Shown one piece after another: positions 21,382-32,297 of a DNA stretch of 39,306 bases. The translations under genes were made by a program, and so were the position numbers. Under the pieces are notes generated by a model. That model was not told where the DNA came from. It did not search any database and was given only the letters and a program-made list of their open reading frames with translations. Positions within the stretch are counted from its first letter, which is position 1. Each line of letters begins with the position of its first letter. The stretch comes from Emmonsiellopsis sp. PD_33 (taxonomy: Eukaryota; Ascomycota; Eurotiomycetes; Onygenales; Ajellomycetaceae), in assembly GCA_032988165.1 (NCBI GenBank), contig JANTQF010000333.1, forward strand, positions 1 to 39,306, in the 5' to 3' direction.

Positions 21382-23457
21382 CTACGAAGCATCATTCCCC
21401 TGCTCAGACGCAGGCATGTACCGCTCAAACCACCCCAAAAGCCGCGCGCAATAATCAATATATGCCGGAAATTTACGCACCCGATGCCCCTCCCCTGGAT
21501 ATATCGCACATGCAGACTCCACCCCTTTATCAACTAACGCCCGATGATACTGCAAAGCCTGCGTTGGCGGGGTGCACGTATCATTCTGGCCCGCAATCTG
21601 CAAAACAGGAGTCTGATACTTCCCTGCAAGCATCAACGGGCTGCGTTTCTGATACTCCCCACCAATATCGTAAGGATCCGCACCTATCATTATCCGGTCA
21701 CAGCTGGGGATGTCGGAGGTGCCATGAAGAGATACCCAGTCTGAGATCGGCGATACTGCCACGGCGGCAGCGAATCGGTCCGTCTTAGTAATGATCCAGT
21801 TCGTCATGAATCCGCCATAGCTTCCGCCCGTAACACCGAGACGGGATCGGTCTGCGACGCCGGTTTCGACGAGGTGGTCGATTCCGCTCAGGAGGTCTTG
21901 GCAGTCCATCCCCCCCATGTCGATGTATACCTGCTTGACGAAATCTTGACCCCGGCCCGTGGAGCCTCGCGGGTTTGGGCAGAAGACTGCATAACCATTC
22001 GCAGTTAGGAAGGCCGCAATGTCGATATCTGGCCAGTTGTTCCTGAATGAGGAGACAGGACCGCCGTGGACGTGCATTATGAGCGGGTATGGGGCATTTC
22101 CCTGCTTGGGCAGACGGAGGAGGCCTTGGATTTCGGTGCCGTCTGTAGATTTCCAGCTTATTGCACTACCTTCGCCCAGCGTGGAGTTGAGCCATGTCTT
22201 ACCGTTATCAATGAAGGTGTGGAGGGTCGTCTCGTTCCTGTCCGGGAAATCTATCCTAGAAATGCGAGGATATTGCTTCCAGCTCCCCGTGATAATGATA
22301 AATCCGCCATTGAGCAACGGTGTTGCCCCGTAGCTTGCTCCATCGGTGATCCAGGGTTTAGTGACTTCTTCAGTCGGCAGGACATCAACAAACCCAACGA
22401 CCGTTTGTAGACCCTTTAATCCCGTGTAGAATAACCTGCTTTCCTCCACAAATTCCAAACTCGTAACATCCACACCCCCCAACTGTATCTGCTCAACCTT
22501 CCCACTCTCAACCTCAACCACAATCACATCCCCAACAACTCCCCCACGACTACTACTCCTCCCCTGGATAAACGCAACATATGCCCCAGTATAAAAAGAG
22601 ACAAGGCCCCCAACCTGACACGGCGACGGGGGCGTATATAGCACCTGCTCCCCCTCTAGATCCAAACCCATAATAGAAACCCGACTAAAATACCACCCGG
22701 ACTCACCCCCCTCATCCGACAGGATGACAACCACCCGATCCCCCCTCCACCACGCCGCCTCCCACACATTCCTCCTCCCCGCCCCAACAACCCTCATTCC
22801 CCCCTCCCGACCAACCTCATAAACCCGCAACCACCACACAGTGCCCCCAGGAACCGCACCCTCCACCACCGGCGCCCACCCCGGCACCTCACCACCACAT
22901 CTTGAACTAACCACATCCTCCGCCACACCCACAAGCAACATGCTACTATCCACCGACCACCTGGCATACTCAACCGACCCCGCGCCCTCCTCCCTCTGGA
23001 ACGCGACCAGCTCATCAAACCGCGGCCCTGTCATCGCATACAGCTGAAACCCTCCCGCCGCGCCCCGATTCGATCGGAAGGACAAATACTTCCCATCCGG
23101 CGAGAACGCGGGATCGAGATCCTGATACTGATAGGGCTCCGCGAGCTCTTCCTCTCCTGCTTCTGCGCTGACGATACGCAGAGGCAGCGGCGAACTACCA
23201 CCGTCTCCTTCGCGCGGGGCTGTGTCTGTGGCTGTGTCTATGTCTTCCGTGTCCATGTCAAGAATACAAATCCGCGACTCCGGCCTGCCGTGCAGTTTCC
23301 GCCATGTCTGGCCGACGAAGGCGAGTTGGTGGGAGTGTGGGGAGAGGATTGGCGTGCTGGCTTGGGTGATTTTTCTGAGGCCGGGGGAGAGGAGGCGGGT
23401 GAAGTGGGATTGGCTGGTTTGGAAGAGGGGGTGGGATGGGGATGGGGATGTGTGCAT
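21382..23457 (-). CDS. S9 family prolyl-oligopeptidase-type hydrolase (acylaminoacyl/dipeptidyl peptidase-like)
   Basis: A single exon encodes 691 aa from the ATG at 23457. The N-terminal two thirds are a TolB-like beta-propeller with WD-type blades such as DLDPAFSPDGKYLSFRSNRG. The C-terminal third is an alpha/beta hydrolase: HVHGGP for the oxyanion hole, NPRGSTGRGQDF, and the nucleophile S546 in GGSYGGF. Then come D626 in GQNDTCTPP and H658 in GEGHRV. Spacings of 80 and 32 residues between Ser, Asp and His match S9 peptidases. There is no signal peptide, so a cytosolic enzyme that cleaves short peptides or acylated N-termini is likely, rather than secreted DPP5. Codon use in the propeller part is strongly C/T-rich on the plus strand (22440-22900) but the frame stays intact. 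The exact subfamily (S9C versus S9B-like) is not settled by eye. Confidence 0.92.
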   Translation of the reverse strand: MHTSPSPSHPLFQTSQSHFTRLLSPGLRKITQASTPILSPHSHQLAFVGQTWRKLHGRPESRICILDMDTEDIDTATDTAPREGDGGSSPLPLRIVSAEAGEEELAEPYQYQDLDPAFSPDGKYLSFRSNRGAAGGFQLYAMTGPRFDELVAFQREEGAGSVEYARWSVDSSMLLVGVAEDVVSSRCGGEVPGWAPVVEGAVPGGTVWWLRVYEVGREGGMRVVGAGRRNVWEAAWWRGDRVVVILSDEGGESGWYFSRVSIMGLDLEGEQVLYTPPSPCQVGGLVSFYTGAYVAFIQGRSSSRGGVVGDVIVVEVESGKVEQIQLGGVDVTSLEFVEESRLFYTGLKGLQTVVGFVDVLPTEEVTKPWITDGASYGATPLLNGGFIIITGSWKQYPRISRIDFPDRNETTLHTFIDNGKTWLNSTLGEGSAISWKSTDGTEIQGLLRLPKQGNAPYPLIMHVHGGPVSSFRNNWPDIDIAAFLTANGYAVFCPNPRGSTGRGQDFVKQVYIDMGGMDCQDLLSGIDHLVETGVADRSRLGVTGGSYGGFMTNWIITKTDRFAAAVAVSPISDWVSLHGTSDIPSCDRIMIGADPYDIGGEYQKRSPLMLAGKYQTPVLQIAGQNDTCTPPTQALQYHRALVDKGVESACAIYPGEGHRVRKFPAYIDYCARLLGWFERYMPASEQGNDAS

Positions 23458-24149
23458 GGTGGGTGGTGGGGGTTGTATTTCTCTATTTGGGCTCTTTGAA
23501 AGGCGTTGATGGGGATGTTAGGAGGTGTGGAATGGGAGGTTGTTGCGGTAAGTTGGAAGTTGTTAAATTTGAGGTGTTAGGTGACATCCAAAGGATGATT
23601 GATGATAACAAACCCGTTAGTTGAAGACTTTGGCCCCGCTTCTGCGTCAACCAGCGGGAATTAAAATCTTAAAGGTGATGGTGATGGGACATAGCTATAT
23701 GTTTACATAGAGTTAATGTATTTGACCAGATACTACTATTACACATATTTCTTCAGACGGCTACATCCCGTAGCTAATAAACTCCTATTAAGTATGCCCA
23801 GCACAATTAATAAATCTTTATGGATATAATTTAACCAAAGATAGTTTTATCTAATACATTTATTTTCCGCTCGTTCCGCTACCCACCCCTTTTCATCAAC
23901 ATTCCTTTCCAAACCATGAGTATCTAGACTCCGAAACCCCTTCGCCTTGCTAACAAAGTAAAAGCAGGAAAGCACAAAGAAGGAAAGGCCAATAAACACT
24001 AGTAAGGAGCGTATCTACGGGACCTCATCCCGAGTACAAGGGGAATTATCAAAGCCAAAGAAACATAAACATATCATCGACACACCCACCAGGGGCATCA
24101 GGTGCCATGTCCTTACCACTTTTGACAAACACTCATTCGCTCATTCACT
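23458..24149. other. Intergenic: S9 promoter and Egh16-like 3' flank
   Basis: After the S9 start there is a G-rich leader on the plus strand (23460-23560), then AT-rich DNA from about 23650 to 23870. No gene is seen. Confidence 0.5.
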
Positions 24150-25400
24150 TCACTCGTCGCCCTCGGTGCAGTCAGCCTCTGCATCATCGTCAATAGCACG
24201 CAAGTGAAAAAGTTTCCGTCCAAGGATACGCGAGGTCCAGCCGCCGTTAAGCATCCGCTTCTTGAAGCCGAGTTTGCCAGCGATATCATCTGCAAACCCG
24301 CCAATTTGATCGGTGATATCGCCCAGGATACCGCCGTCGTCGCCGCCGTTTCCGCCGGATGCACCATTTCCATTACCATTACCGTTTCCGTTGCCATTCG
24401 CTGCTCCGTTGCCGTTGGCGCCACCCGTATTTGCCGCCGCTCCGTTTCCATTAGCAACTCCATTGCCGTTGACATTATTACCGTTGACATTATTATCGTT
24501 GCCATTCGCTGCCCCGTTTCCATTGGCAGCTCCATTAACGTTAGCACCGCCGGTGTTGTTTGCTGCAGCACCATTTCCGGTGGCTCCGCCATTGTTGGTA
24601 GCCTGCTGACCGGCCATCTGAACGGGAACGCAACCACCAAAAGGTCCAGCGCGAGCGGGATTCTCACAGCGGACCATGCAGACGTTCTCCTGTCCAGCGA
24701 CTGTGCCGGTACATGCTTGATCGGCAGGGACAGTGGCTGTTAGGGGCTAAGCTGGATATCAGTAAAAGGATTCCTTGTAGGTAGATCAGGCAGATATTTA
24801 AGGAGACTTACAAAGTCGCTAGCATTCCCGTCGCGTTCTCGACCACGCCTACCAGGGACTTGTTGAGTAACTTGCATCGGTTGCCAGTTCGTACCAGTTC
24901 CTGTCGAGTCGATCATGCAAGTGTATGGACCGGCGCCGTCGGCGTTGACTTGGTGGAGAGTCATTTGTACCTCGCCACCAGGAGAAATCTGGGGCAGGGC
25001 GTCGCCCGTTTCTGCCATTACGGCCTGTGTGCCTGCTTCGATGTTGTTGTCGCCACCCTAGAAATGGTCAGTAATTGACTTAATGTATGACTGACAGGCA
25101 TGGCATTGAGAAAGGACTTACCGCTAAGGTTTCGCCGCAGGTGTCTTCATTGTCTCCTCGGAATCTTGTTGTGTCCTGCTGGAACGGCCTACGTCGTGTG
25201 CCATCTCGGGGGGTTGAAGTATCGACTATTTCTTGGTATCAGGGCGGCTATCCTTGATTAGAAAGAGGGGGTGACTCACTTCCAATGGCCATACCGCTGC
25301 CTCCTTGGTCACCCGTTGCTTGGACAATAGCTCCATGACCGGCAGCCAGCTGCACAAGTACAAACAGTGTGGAAAAAAGGGTATAGGTCTTGATATACAT
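24150..25400 (-). CDS. Secreted Egh16/CAS1-like (DUF3129) protein with Asn/Gly/Ala repeat tail
   Basis: Exons 25400-25280, 25225-25122, 25057-24812 and 24746-24150 join in phase into 355 aa; introns are 54, 64 and 65 bp. A signal peptide (MYIKTYTLFSTLFVLVQLAAG) is followed by HGAIVQATGDQGGSGMAIG, so the mature protein would begin His-Gly. The family core follows: DTSTPRDGTRR, FQQDTTRFRGD with NEDTCGETLA, GGDNNIEAGTQAVM, SPGGEVQMTLHQVN and DGAGPYTCMID. After these come VPADQACTGTVAGQENVCMV and NPARAGPFGGCVPVQ. It matches the Egh16H/MAS/CAS1 family, induced at appressorium formation in plant pathogens and also widespread in saprotrophs. Residues 208 to about 296 are a low-complexity tract of NGNGAAN-type units. 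The C-terminus (GGWTSRILGRKLFHLR, then acidic) has no obvious GPI signal. The molecular function of the family is unknown. Confidence 0.9.
24335..24600 (-). repeat. In-frame low-complexity Asn/Gly/Ala-coding repeat
   Basis: Short units coding NGNGAA, NVNGN and NTGGAN recur, ending in (GN)n. All are in frame inside the last exon of the Egh16-like gene. Units differ by silent and replacement changes, as expected of replication-slippage repeats that vary between strains. Confidence 0.8.
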
Positions 25401-28400
25401 GATGTAGATCAGGGCAGGACCAGCCTTGTAATAAATAATGACAAGATGAGACAGAAAGAAATCAGAAGGAAAGGGAGGAAACTGTAGAATGTCAGAGCTA
25501 ACCTGAGAAAATCGTTGTCCTGGAAGGTAAGTAAGGATATAGTCAATATAGGAGGAGGCCGTCGAATTTATCACTGCTCGGATCGACATTTCTGTCAACT
25601 CACTTCCACCGTTCGATATCCCTCGAAACTGATTATGAGACATCACATCAACGATACAACTCGTTCTCCTGGTTGGATTTGGCTGTTCTTGTTCCTACAG
25701 ACGTAACTGGTTTCATTATCTCCTGGTTCCTGATGATAAGAGAGGTATTTCTCCTCTTCGAACCTCGGATAACGATTGACACGAGAGCCAACACTGAATA
25801 TTTCACTAGGTAGTATGAAAACTGACAGCCGGCGCTATCATGAGGTGTAGCATAGTGTGAAACGTGATAGCAAAAGGGGTGTAGAGAACGGAAGATAATG
25901 GCCAGCACCAATGAAGCAATTCCCAGCATCTCGACCTGTTAAGTCTGTTTTCTGTCTGGGAGTGGAATAGATTATTGGCCTGTGCAGAGTTGCTGTTTGA
26001 CGTTTACCAATTCGGTATGGTACTGCGCAAACCAAAACCAGTTGTTCTGGTTTGGTGTATACATATTCAGGTGGAGACAAAGAGCCGTAGTCAATCAGGC
26101 CTTGTTTGTAACTCACAGCTAGTTACCACGCACCTAGTGAACCTCATCCGGATTGTAATTAACCCACTATAAGCCTTCCATGGTGGTTTTTGAACGTGCG
26201 TAGGGTGATTTCAGGAAAAAATTCCGCTCGGGAGAGCTAGGAGCCGTCGATGAATGGGGAACCATAGGAGCAATACCTTAACCAAGCACCGAGGTTAAGA
26301 TGTTGCGAAACGGTCGTTGATAGGCCTCGAAAGAACAACCGAAGAAAAAAGGGGGAAAAATCGAAAGGTGTATGTCTCATAATCTGAGTTTGCCAGTTGA
26401 CTAGAAACCAATATGCCGCGCCACAGTCTGATGCTTTCTGTGGCTAGTCATCCAGTGTATGGATCAAGCTAGTTATCGGGTTTCCGAGAGATGTTGTCCG
26501 AAGCACAGACAAGGGGATATGGAAGTTAAGAACTAAATGAGACTAGCATTAGCTTGTTGTTCAAGATGTTCCAGGATATCATCCAGGTCCGAATCGCATC
26601 GAACCATATCGCCGGTCTAACACGACCGGCAGTCAGTTCGTTGACCACTTCCCGTGCTAGGATACAGCATAGGGAGTAAACAGATGACGGGGGGAAGTAA
26701 TTGCTCTAGATCTGATTTCAGATCTAGCGAGTCAAACACTGCTAGGTTCAAACAGCATCCACACAAAACAAAAAGTGGTGGGTTTTGAAGCAGTAAGCCC
26801 CTGTAAGCTGATTCCCCAGTACCCTTTAGGGACGGGGATATCGGAGGTAGCCCCGACTCTTGCCACCATATTTTGAAGTAACGAAAGATATAATTCGCCA
26901 AAGGCACACTGGAACCTGCATATTCGAAGGGTAAGGTTTGTGGAGAGTTTCCTCAGGGTTAGGATACCAGATATCAACAGGGTGTTCAGGCGGAGAAGCA
27001 CACCCGGCCAGGGAGACCGTTCTTCCTCGACTGGCCCAGACGCTTTGGCTTCTAAATGAGACCCTAGCTATGAACACAAGGCCACTGCGCATATCTGTCA
27101 TCATCCTTCAATGATGAAGCACTGGCGGTTGTTGGCATGCTGTAGATGGGATGTAGCCTGTGGGATGGATCGAAGCGGCTAGCGTGAAACCTTAAGCGAA
27201 CCTCCTCTCTTCCTCTCTGCAACATCTCAACATCAACCTCAACAGATATCTATGTCCTCGACGTTTCGGGAATCCTGATGGCTCGATTCGGACAACCAGG
27301 AGCGCTAACAGGGCCATGCCGCAAGGATGGTTTCTCGTTTGGGGAATCTTGAACCGGTCTTAAAACCTATCCGAACCCAGTGCAGTCTCAGAATGTTTTA
27401 CATTGTCCCTCAACCACCCCCGCAAGCATCCAGACTCAGACGCCCTGATTGAGGCGCCAGTTTTATGTTTCCTTTGCACTCAGCATTGGAGATAGGGAAT
27501 AATTACAGACGCCTGGTTTCCGGTCACTCTTTACGTCCAGGGCTGTCCCCGGATGACCTATGCGTCTCAACTTTGATCGTGCTATACTAAGATGGTCTGC
27601 ATCATTCCAGTTTCCAGGCTTATGGGAGTGGTGAATAAGCCAGCTTCGTGGAACCTCTGCGGTTGAGATCGGAAGGCTCTCAGTTAATCCTCATTCAGAC
27701 ACCAACCATAAGATCAAACAGATACATGTTCGCTCATGTAAAATTCATTTGGTTTTATAAACGAATTGATAAAATTGGAAGAGAAAACTCCACATATTGT
27801 GGTTTGGCCTAGGCATCCTTTATGCATGGTTGGGCAATTGAATCATGAAGCCATTCTGATCTTATTATTTGTCCCGCATATTAGGAGGCTCAGAACATGT
27901 TTGCATTTGCAGGAGCATACTAGAACCCAGTCACCCAGGACTCAGTACTAACATGACATTTCTCTTCTGTTTTCTTATTCCATACCCTGACTTCAATCAA
28001 AGCTGAACCTCCCAGCAAGGCCCTCCCTGGATAAGGCCAACATTTTTCTCGCCCAGTGTGGTATCATCTGCCATGGTAAATTTTGAAAGGTCCCATAAAC
28101 AGATATCTGTGAAATTCCATGCCCTTTAGGACTGCCTTCTACAGCCATACCATTCTCGGGTTCCCAGCTAGGAACTAACAATACCTCGCTGGACAATTCT
28201 CACAACATTTACTGTCACCATTGCAGCAGCAGGAGTAGTTACTTTGGGAAGATTGTTCGTGCGATGGAGGGGAGTTTCCAGCGCCTGATCATTTCACGCC
28301 ATAATATATTTGACTATTTATTAGGTCACCAATGCACCGTTTACGGTCATTCAATACCTCAGTCAGAAGAGAATAATTTTCCCATATCTAACATCCAACA

Positions 28401-28518
28401 ACTAACATACCTATAGGCGCTACTATAGCTGGCGTGGACAAGCCAGCCTTGGAACTAATCCCTAGAAGGCGGGAGACAAGTTATACGGCACATATCTCTT
28501 TACCAAATTTACAGGTGC
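25401..28518. other. About 3.1 kb gene-poor intergenic region
   Basis: I find no supportable gene. Minus-strand open stretches at 26617-27104 are short, overlap one another and have no family resemblance. The region contains the promoter of the Egh16-like gene and a perfect palindrome at 26706-26727. An imperfect inverted repeat (AACCAG...CTGGTT) lies near 26029-26055. Confidence 0.45.
26706..26727. repeat. Perfect 22-bp palindrome (10-bp arms, TT centre)
   Basis: CTAGATCTGA, then TT, then TCAGATCTAG. The arms are perfectly complementary over ten bases. It lies in a gene-poor stretch, far from any supported start codon. Confidence 0.8.
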
Positions 28519-28818
28519 TTAACTAACAAGAATATCAGCTTCTATTCTCCCATCCCTCAGTATCCATTTGCTATCTTCTACACAAAGATATCCATCCTCA
28601 TGTTCACCAGTCAGACCATCCCAACCAAACGCATGCAAAAACTCTCCCACTGGGCCATGGAAGTGGATGCTCTCAGCCATACTAGGGCTTTTCCTCCTAT
28701 GTAGCCCTACAGAGGCTATATTCAGTTTCTCCGCCAGAATTTCCAGCGCGAAATGCCTCTCGCTCCTTGTCGTCTTCCTCTCGTTCTCCTCGATCCATAT
28801 CGTCATCGACTTTTTCAT
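28519..28818 (-). CDS. Possible hypothetical protein (99 aa)
   Basis: ATG at 28818 opens a 99-codon frame. The protein starts MKKSMTIWIEENERKTTRSE, has a helix-like charged first half, and then a second half with HFHGPVGEFLHAFGWDGL and GYLCVEDSKWILRDGRIEAD. It looks globular and protein-like, with balanced composition and aromatic residues. I recognise no family, and no neighbouring exon with good splice sites is obvious. It may be a small orphan gene or a remnant of a larger one in this otherwise empty 6-kb stretch. Confidence 0.3.
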   Translation of the reverse strand: MKKSMTIWIEENERKTTRSERHFALEILAEKLNIASVGLHRRKSPSMAESIHFHGPVGEFLHAFGWDGLTGEHEDGYLCVEDSKWILRDGRIEADILVS

Positions 28819-31600
28819 TTTGCTATTACCGGTGCCGACGGTGTTTCAGCTTGAGTTGAAACTCAAAGAGCGAATCGGCGTGAGCGCCAAGTTTGTTGCA
28901 GGAACATCATCAGTGACCCCTTATCTAGTAAAGTGCAATGCCCTAGACATGGGAATATCTAATATGTGAATTATAGAGCTGTCGTAACACCAATGGTGCA
29001 TATGAACTCTATTGCAAAGGTCTCCCAGAATCTTAATTTCATGGATAGTATATCTCTCAAGCATTCCCTCTTTATCAAACTACAAAATCACTAATCGACT
29101 AGTTAATACAAAATAACCTAACAATGCTGAAATGCTGAAATGCAGTAGTTGGCGGCCAGGTCGAGGACCACTACTGCCCTACTTTACGCCTCCTTACCAG
29201 CCTAGAAACAAACCATCACAATCTACATCGCACTGGTGCCAGCGGCTAGTCAGCAGCAGCAAATCCAACCGCGATGAAAGGCTGCAACATGATATGCAAC
29301 CCAATCACCACTGTCATCCAACCGAAGTGCATCACATCTTTACAATGTTCCCCAGACATAGCCTGACCCGACCTGTGCAATCGATCAGGAAGACGTTGCA
29401 TCTCGATACTGAGTGATTTCTTACGCATCTGGGTATACACCTAATCATGAAACAGGGGCATTGGGGTTGGAGTTGGAGATTCCTATTTCATTCCCTGTTT
29501 TGAGTCCTATCATTGGAAGGTTGATAGTAGAGGATATTTTTTTATGTTTTATGTTCTATCACCAGCTTCTCCTGCGTCCTTTCACTCTCATTTTATCATT
29601 ACTATATAACCCATTCCCTCCCTGATACCCCATTCATGTGTCCACTGCATCGTCATCATCATCACCACCACCACCCCACACATAAAAAACATCATCCACC
29701 CCCCCCCACAGCTAAGCTGGATCATTCAGCACAATCTATTCTCACCTTTATCTTTATGCATACCCACATAAAGATATATATCTATATCCATCTCCACAGC
29801 CTTGGCTAATTTGTAACTCTTACATCCATATATATATCCAGCTACTCCTATCACAGCTAGCCTAGTTACTGCTCGGTAGCAAGTACATAAGTAAATCGTC
29901 AACCGCGGACCAAACGCGGGAAGTCAACCATGGTATGCAGTTCTACATTGATCCATTATTGGAACGGGTAGGATGGGTCGGGCCGGAAGATACCTTACCT
30001 TACCCACAAAGGGACGAGGGAACTAAATACTTGATTGGGGGTGGATATATATAGGGGGTGTGGTGTTCTATTCATGGTCGTTGTTTGTGTCGGTCTTACT
30101 CCCTATTACGGTTTGGTTGGTGGTGTGGTGAAATAAGGGGGAAAACGGGGCATGGGGAGGGGAGGATGTGGCGTTTTGATGGGTACCTTTTTTAGACACT
30201 TGGGGAAAAGAGGGAAGCCTGAAGGGTCTGGGTTGGAAGTTTTTGTGTTGCAGTTCGTCTTCCCTGGCGGTGTGGTTGGATGGGGTTGTTTAACTGCTAT
30301 GTTTAGTCGTTGGGGCGTCGGTCAGGGGCATGATCGGATGGGTTGGTCCGATAACTAGTTATCCATCCCTGATCCGAACAAAATGTCAGACTTGGGGAAA
30401 CGACAAGACGTCGGTGCTATATCTACATCTGGGTCCCAGTCCGGGATACTTGTTCAGAACGACAATTCAAGGTCAGGTCTCAAAGCAAAGCAAGGGGACA
30501 GCGGCAATGGGATGTGGGAGGTCAGCCCGCAATGTTGGCAGTTTCGTCATGGCTCTATTGGCCAATGGGAGCATCAGGTGCTGATCTCGTCCCGGCCAAT
30601 GGGGGTGCATACAGTGGGCTGATGAGTCGTCAATGACTCGACGGAGGAAACACTGCATGCATTAAGGGATTTTATCTGCGGGAGAAGTGACAGATGCAGC
30701 TGGGTATTGGCTGGGGGGTTTTAGGGTGTGTTCAGTAGCGGCAGTTGGGTTTAGTTTCAGCAGTTGTTGTGTTGAGATGGAACGCGGTGGAAGAGAACGG
30801 ACAAACACAGCCAGGGAGAGAAACTGAACTTGGGGCCAGAAGGTGTGGCCGTGCAAGATTTGTGCCAAGACTCGCCCTGTCTGGCCGTGGCTGGTGGGCC
30901 GGATGCAACCTTGGCATTTTGAGCCGCAACCCGTTTGGGCGATGCTCAACCATGCTCGGCTGCCGACGACAACACCCTGCTGCACAATGTCCCTCTCGCT
31001 GCTCGCACCCCGCTAGCCGTGGCTCGCTGGCCAACAGGAGCTGGGGTCCGCACCGACAGACGACGCTTTTAATATCCACGCCAGCGACGGCGCATTGCCC
31101 AGGGTCAGCCTTGGCCGCTTGGGGCCGTGTATGGTATGGAAACGGCTAGCCCAGGCCAGTGGGCTCCCGCTGTGACGTGGAGGCGCGCGCACCCAAACCG
31201 GCTGCGGAGGAGCGGCTGAAGACGATTGGTGGGTCCGTATCGCGCGGTACCGCCGTCTAGAACGGGTATTTGGGGTATTTTCGCCCTTTGGCACCAGCAA
31301 ACTCTCTCCAGCGGACCAGCGGTCCAGCCAGGATCGTGGCTGTGGAGGAAGCGGGTGGAACTGGGTGGACTCAGCATTGCAAGCTGTCATGATGATGCTG
31401 GGGAGCCTGCGCGGAGGAGGAAACAGAAACACAGCGTTGTGTGGCAGTCAGAGATGTATTTTACACTGTAAACTGGCCATCCATCTCCTGTTGAAGCAGA
31501 GCCAGGTGTGTCGACGGAATGGAACGCATCGGATGACAAAGCAGGCCGGACCGCGGTGCGTGGGCGTCCGACGCCCGATGCGGCCTAGCGCATCCGGTGG
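28819..31600. other. Long gene-free region upstream of the C2H2 regulator, strand-asymmetric
   Basis: No convincing ORF. The stretch 29640-29900 is rich in C, A and T with few G, including CAT/CAC microsatellite sequence at 29650-29676 and a TATATATC-rich part near 29770-29840. From about 30030 to 30330 the sequence switches to G/T-rich with few C. From 30700 it is GC-rich. This is probably extended regulatory DNA of the regulator gene. Confidence 0.45.
31562..31594. promoter_or_regulatory. Two adjacent short inverted repeats in the C2H2 gene promoter
   Basis: GGGCGT-CCG-ACGCCC is followed at once by GATGCG-GCCTAG-CGCATC, each with 6-bp arms. They sit about 30 bp before a CCAAT box in GC-rich promoter DNA and could be operators or form a hairpin. 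Confidence 0.4.
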
Positions 31601-31622
31601 GGCCCGTATCGCCCCGCAGCAG

Positions 31623-31630
31623 CCAATCAG
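31623..31630 (+). promoter_or_regulatory. CCAAT box (CCAATCAG)
   Basis: CCAATCAG is the preferred CCAAT-binding-complex (Hap) site in Aspergillus. It lies just before a CT-rich stretch (31690-31800) that looks like the transcription start region of the C2H2 gene, about 800 bp upstream of its ATG. Confidence 0.45.
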
Positions 31631-32046
31631 CGGGCTCGCCGGCTGCGCGCTCCAGGCAGAAGCGATGCGTGGGCTTGGCGGCTCGCGCGACGACATCCTG
31701 CCCGTTCCGTCGACGTCGTCTTCATCTCGACTTCATCTCCTCGCTCCCTCTTCCACTCCCCCATCTCTGGCCTCACTCCTCTGCTTCTCGCCCCGCGATC
31801 TCGCTCTGTGTGGTCTGTCTCCCGCTCCACGCCTTGCCGCCCGCTTGTGTCTGTACTTCACTGTCGTCGGTGTTGTCTTCCTCCTCTGGCGTCATCGCCA
31901 ATTGTGCCCGCCAACGCCTGTTCTTTGCTCTCCCACCTCCCGGACGCCTCGACCATCTCCTCAGGCTGCTAGTCTTTGCATTCCGTTCTTTGCTGCTTCG
32001 AGTTTGATCTCCATATCACCACCGCCTCCCGACTTTCCCTGGGTGT

Positions 32047-32217
32047 ATGCTCGATCTATACCACTACCTGCCTGCGCTTCCATCCCATCTCAGCAGGCTT
32101 GTTCCAACCAGTTCGGTATCCAGATTGGCCTGTTCCATTCAGTTTCATCGAGGGTCAGTATGCTCAATTGAAGTGGCCAGCTGGCCAGTCTATGTGCTTC
32201 CAGAGCACCCCCGCTGA
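32047..32217 (+). other. Upstream ORF (56 codons) in the leader of the C2H2 gene
   Basis: ATG at 32047 opens a 56-codon frame (MLDLYHYLPALPSHL...) ending at the TGA at 32215-32217. It lies in the inferred 5' leader exon, upstream of the leader intron. Two more uORFs follow: 32160-32171 (3 codons) and 32192-32269 (25 codons). Several uORFs in a row usually lower translation of the main frame. Confidence 0.4.
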
Positions 32218-32297
32218 GATATCCTGTGACTCCGCCAGTCCGCCTGCAGATCCGGCTTCTCGATTCTGAATAGTCCCCCCATTCTCCTGCCATTCAA

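Noticed and set aside
24204..24743. Plus-strand ORF of 179 codons rich in Ile, Val and Ser
   Set aside because: It is the reverse reading of the NG/NA repeat in the Egh16-like gene.
26617..27104. Overlapping minus-strand ORFs as a possible multi-exon gene
   Set aside because: No consistent donor/acceptor chain joins them and none resembles a known protein.
31365..32171. Plus-strand ORF of 268 codons upstream of the C2H2 regulator
   Set aside because: It overlaps the promoter and CT-rich leader, has low-complexity Ser/Pro/Leu composition and no family resemblance; GC-rich DNA keeps the frame open by chance.
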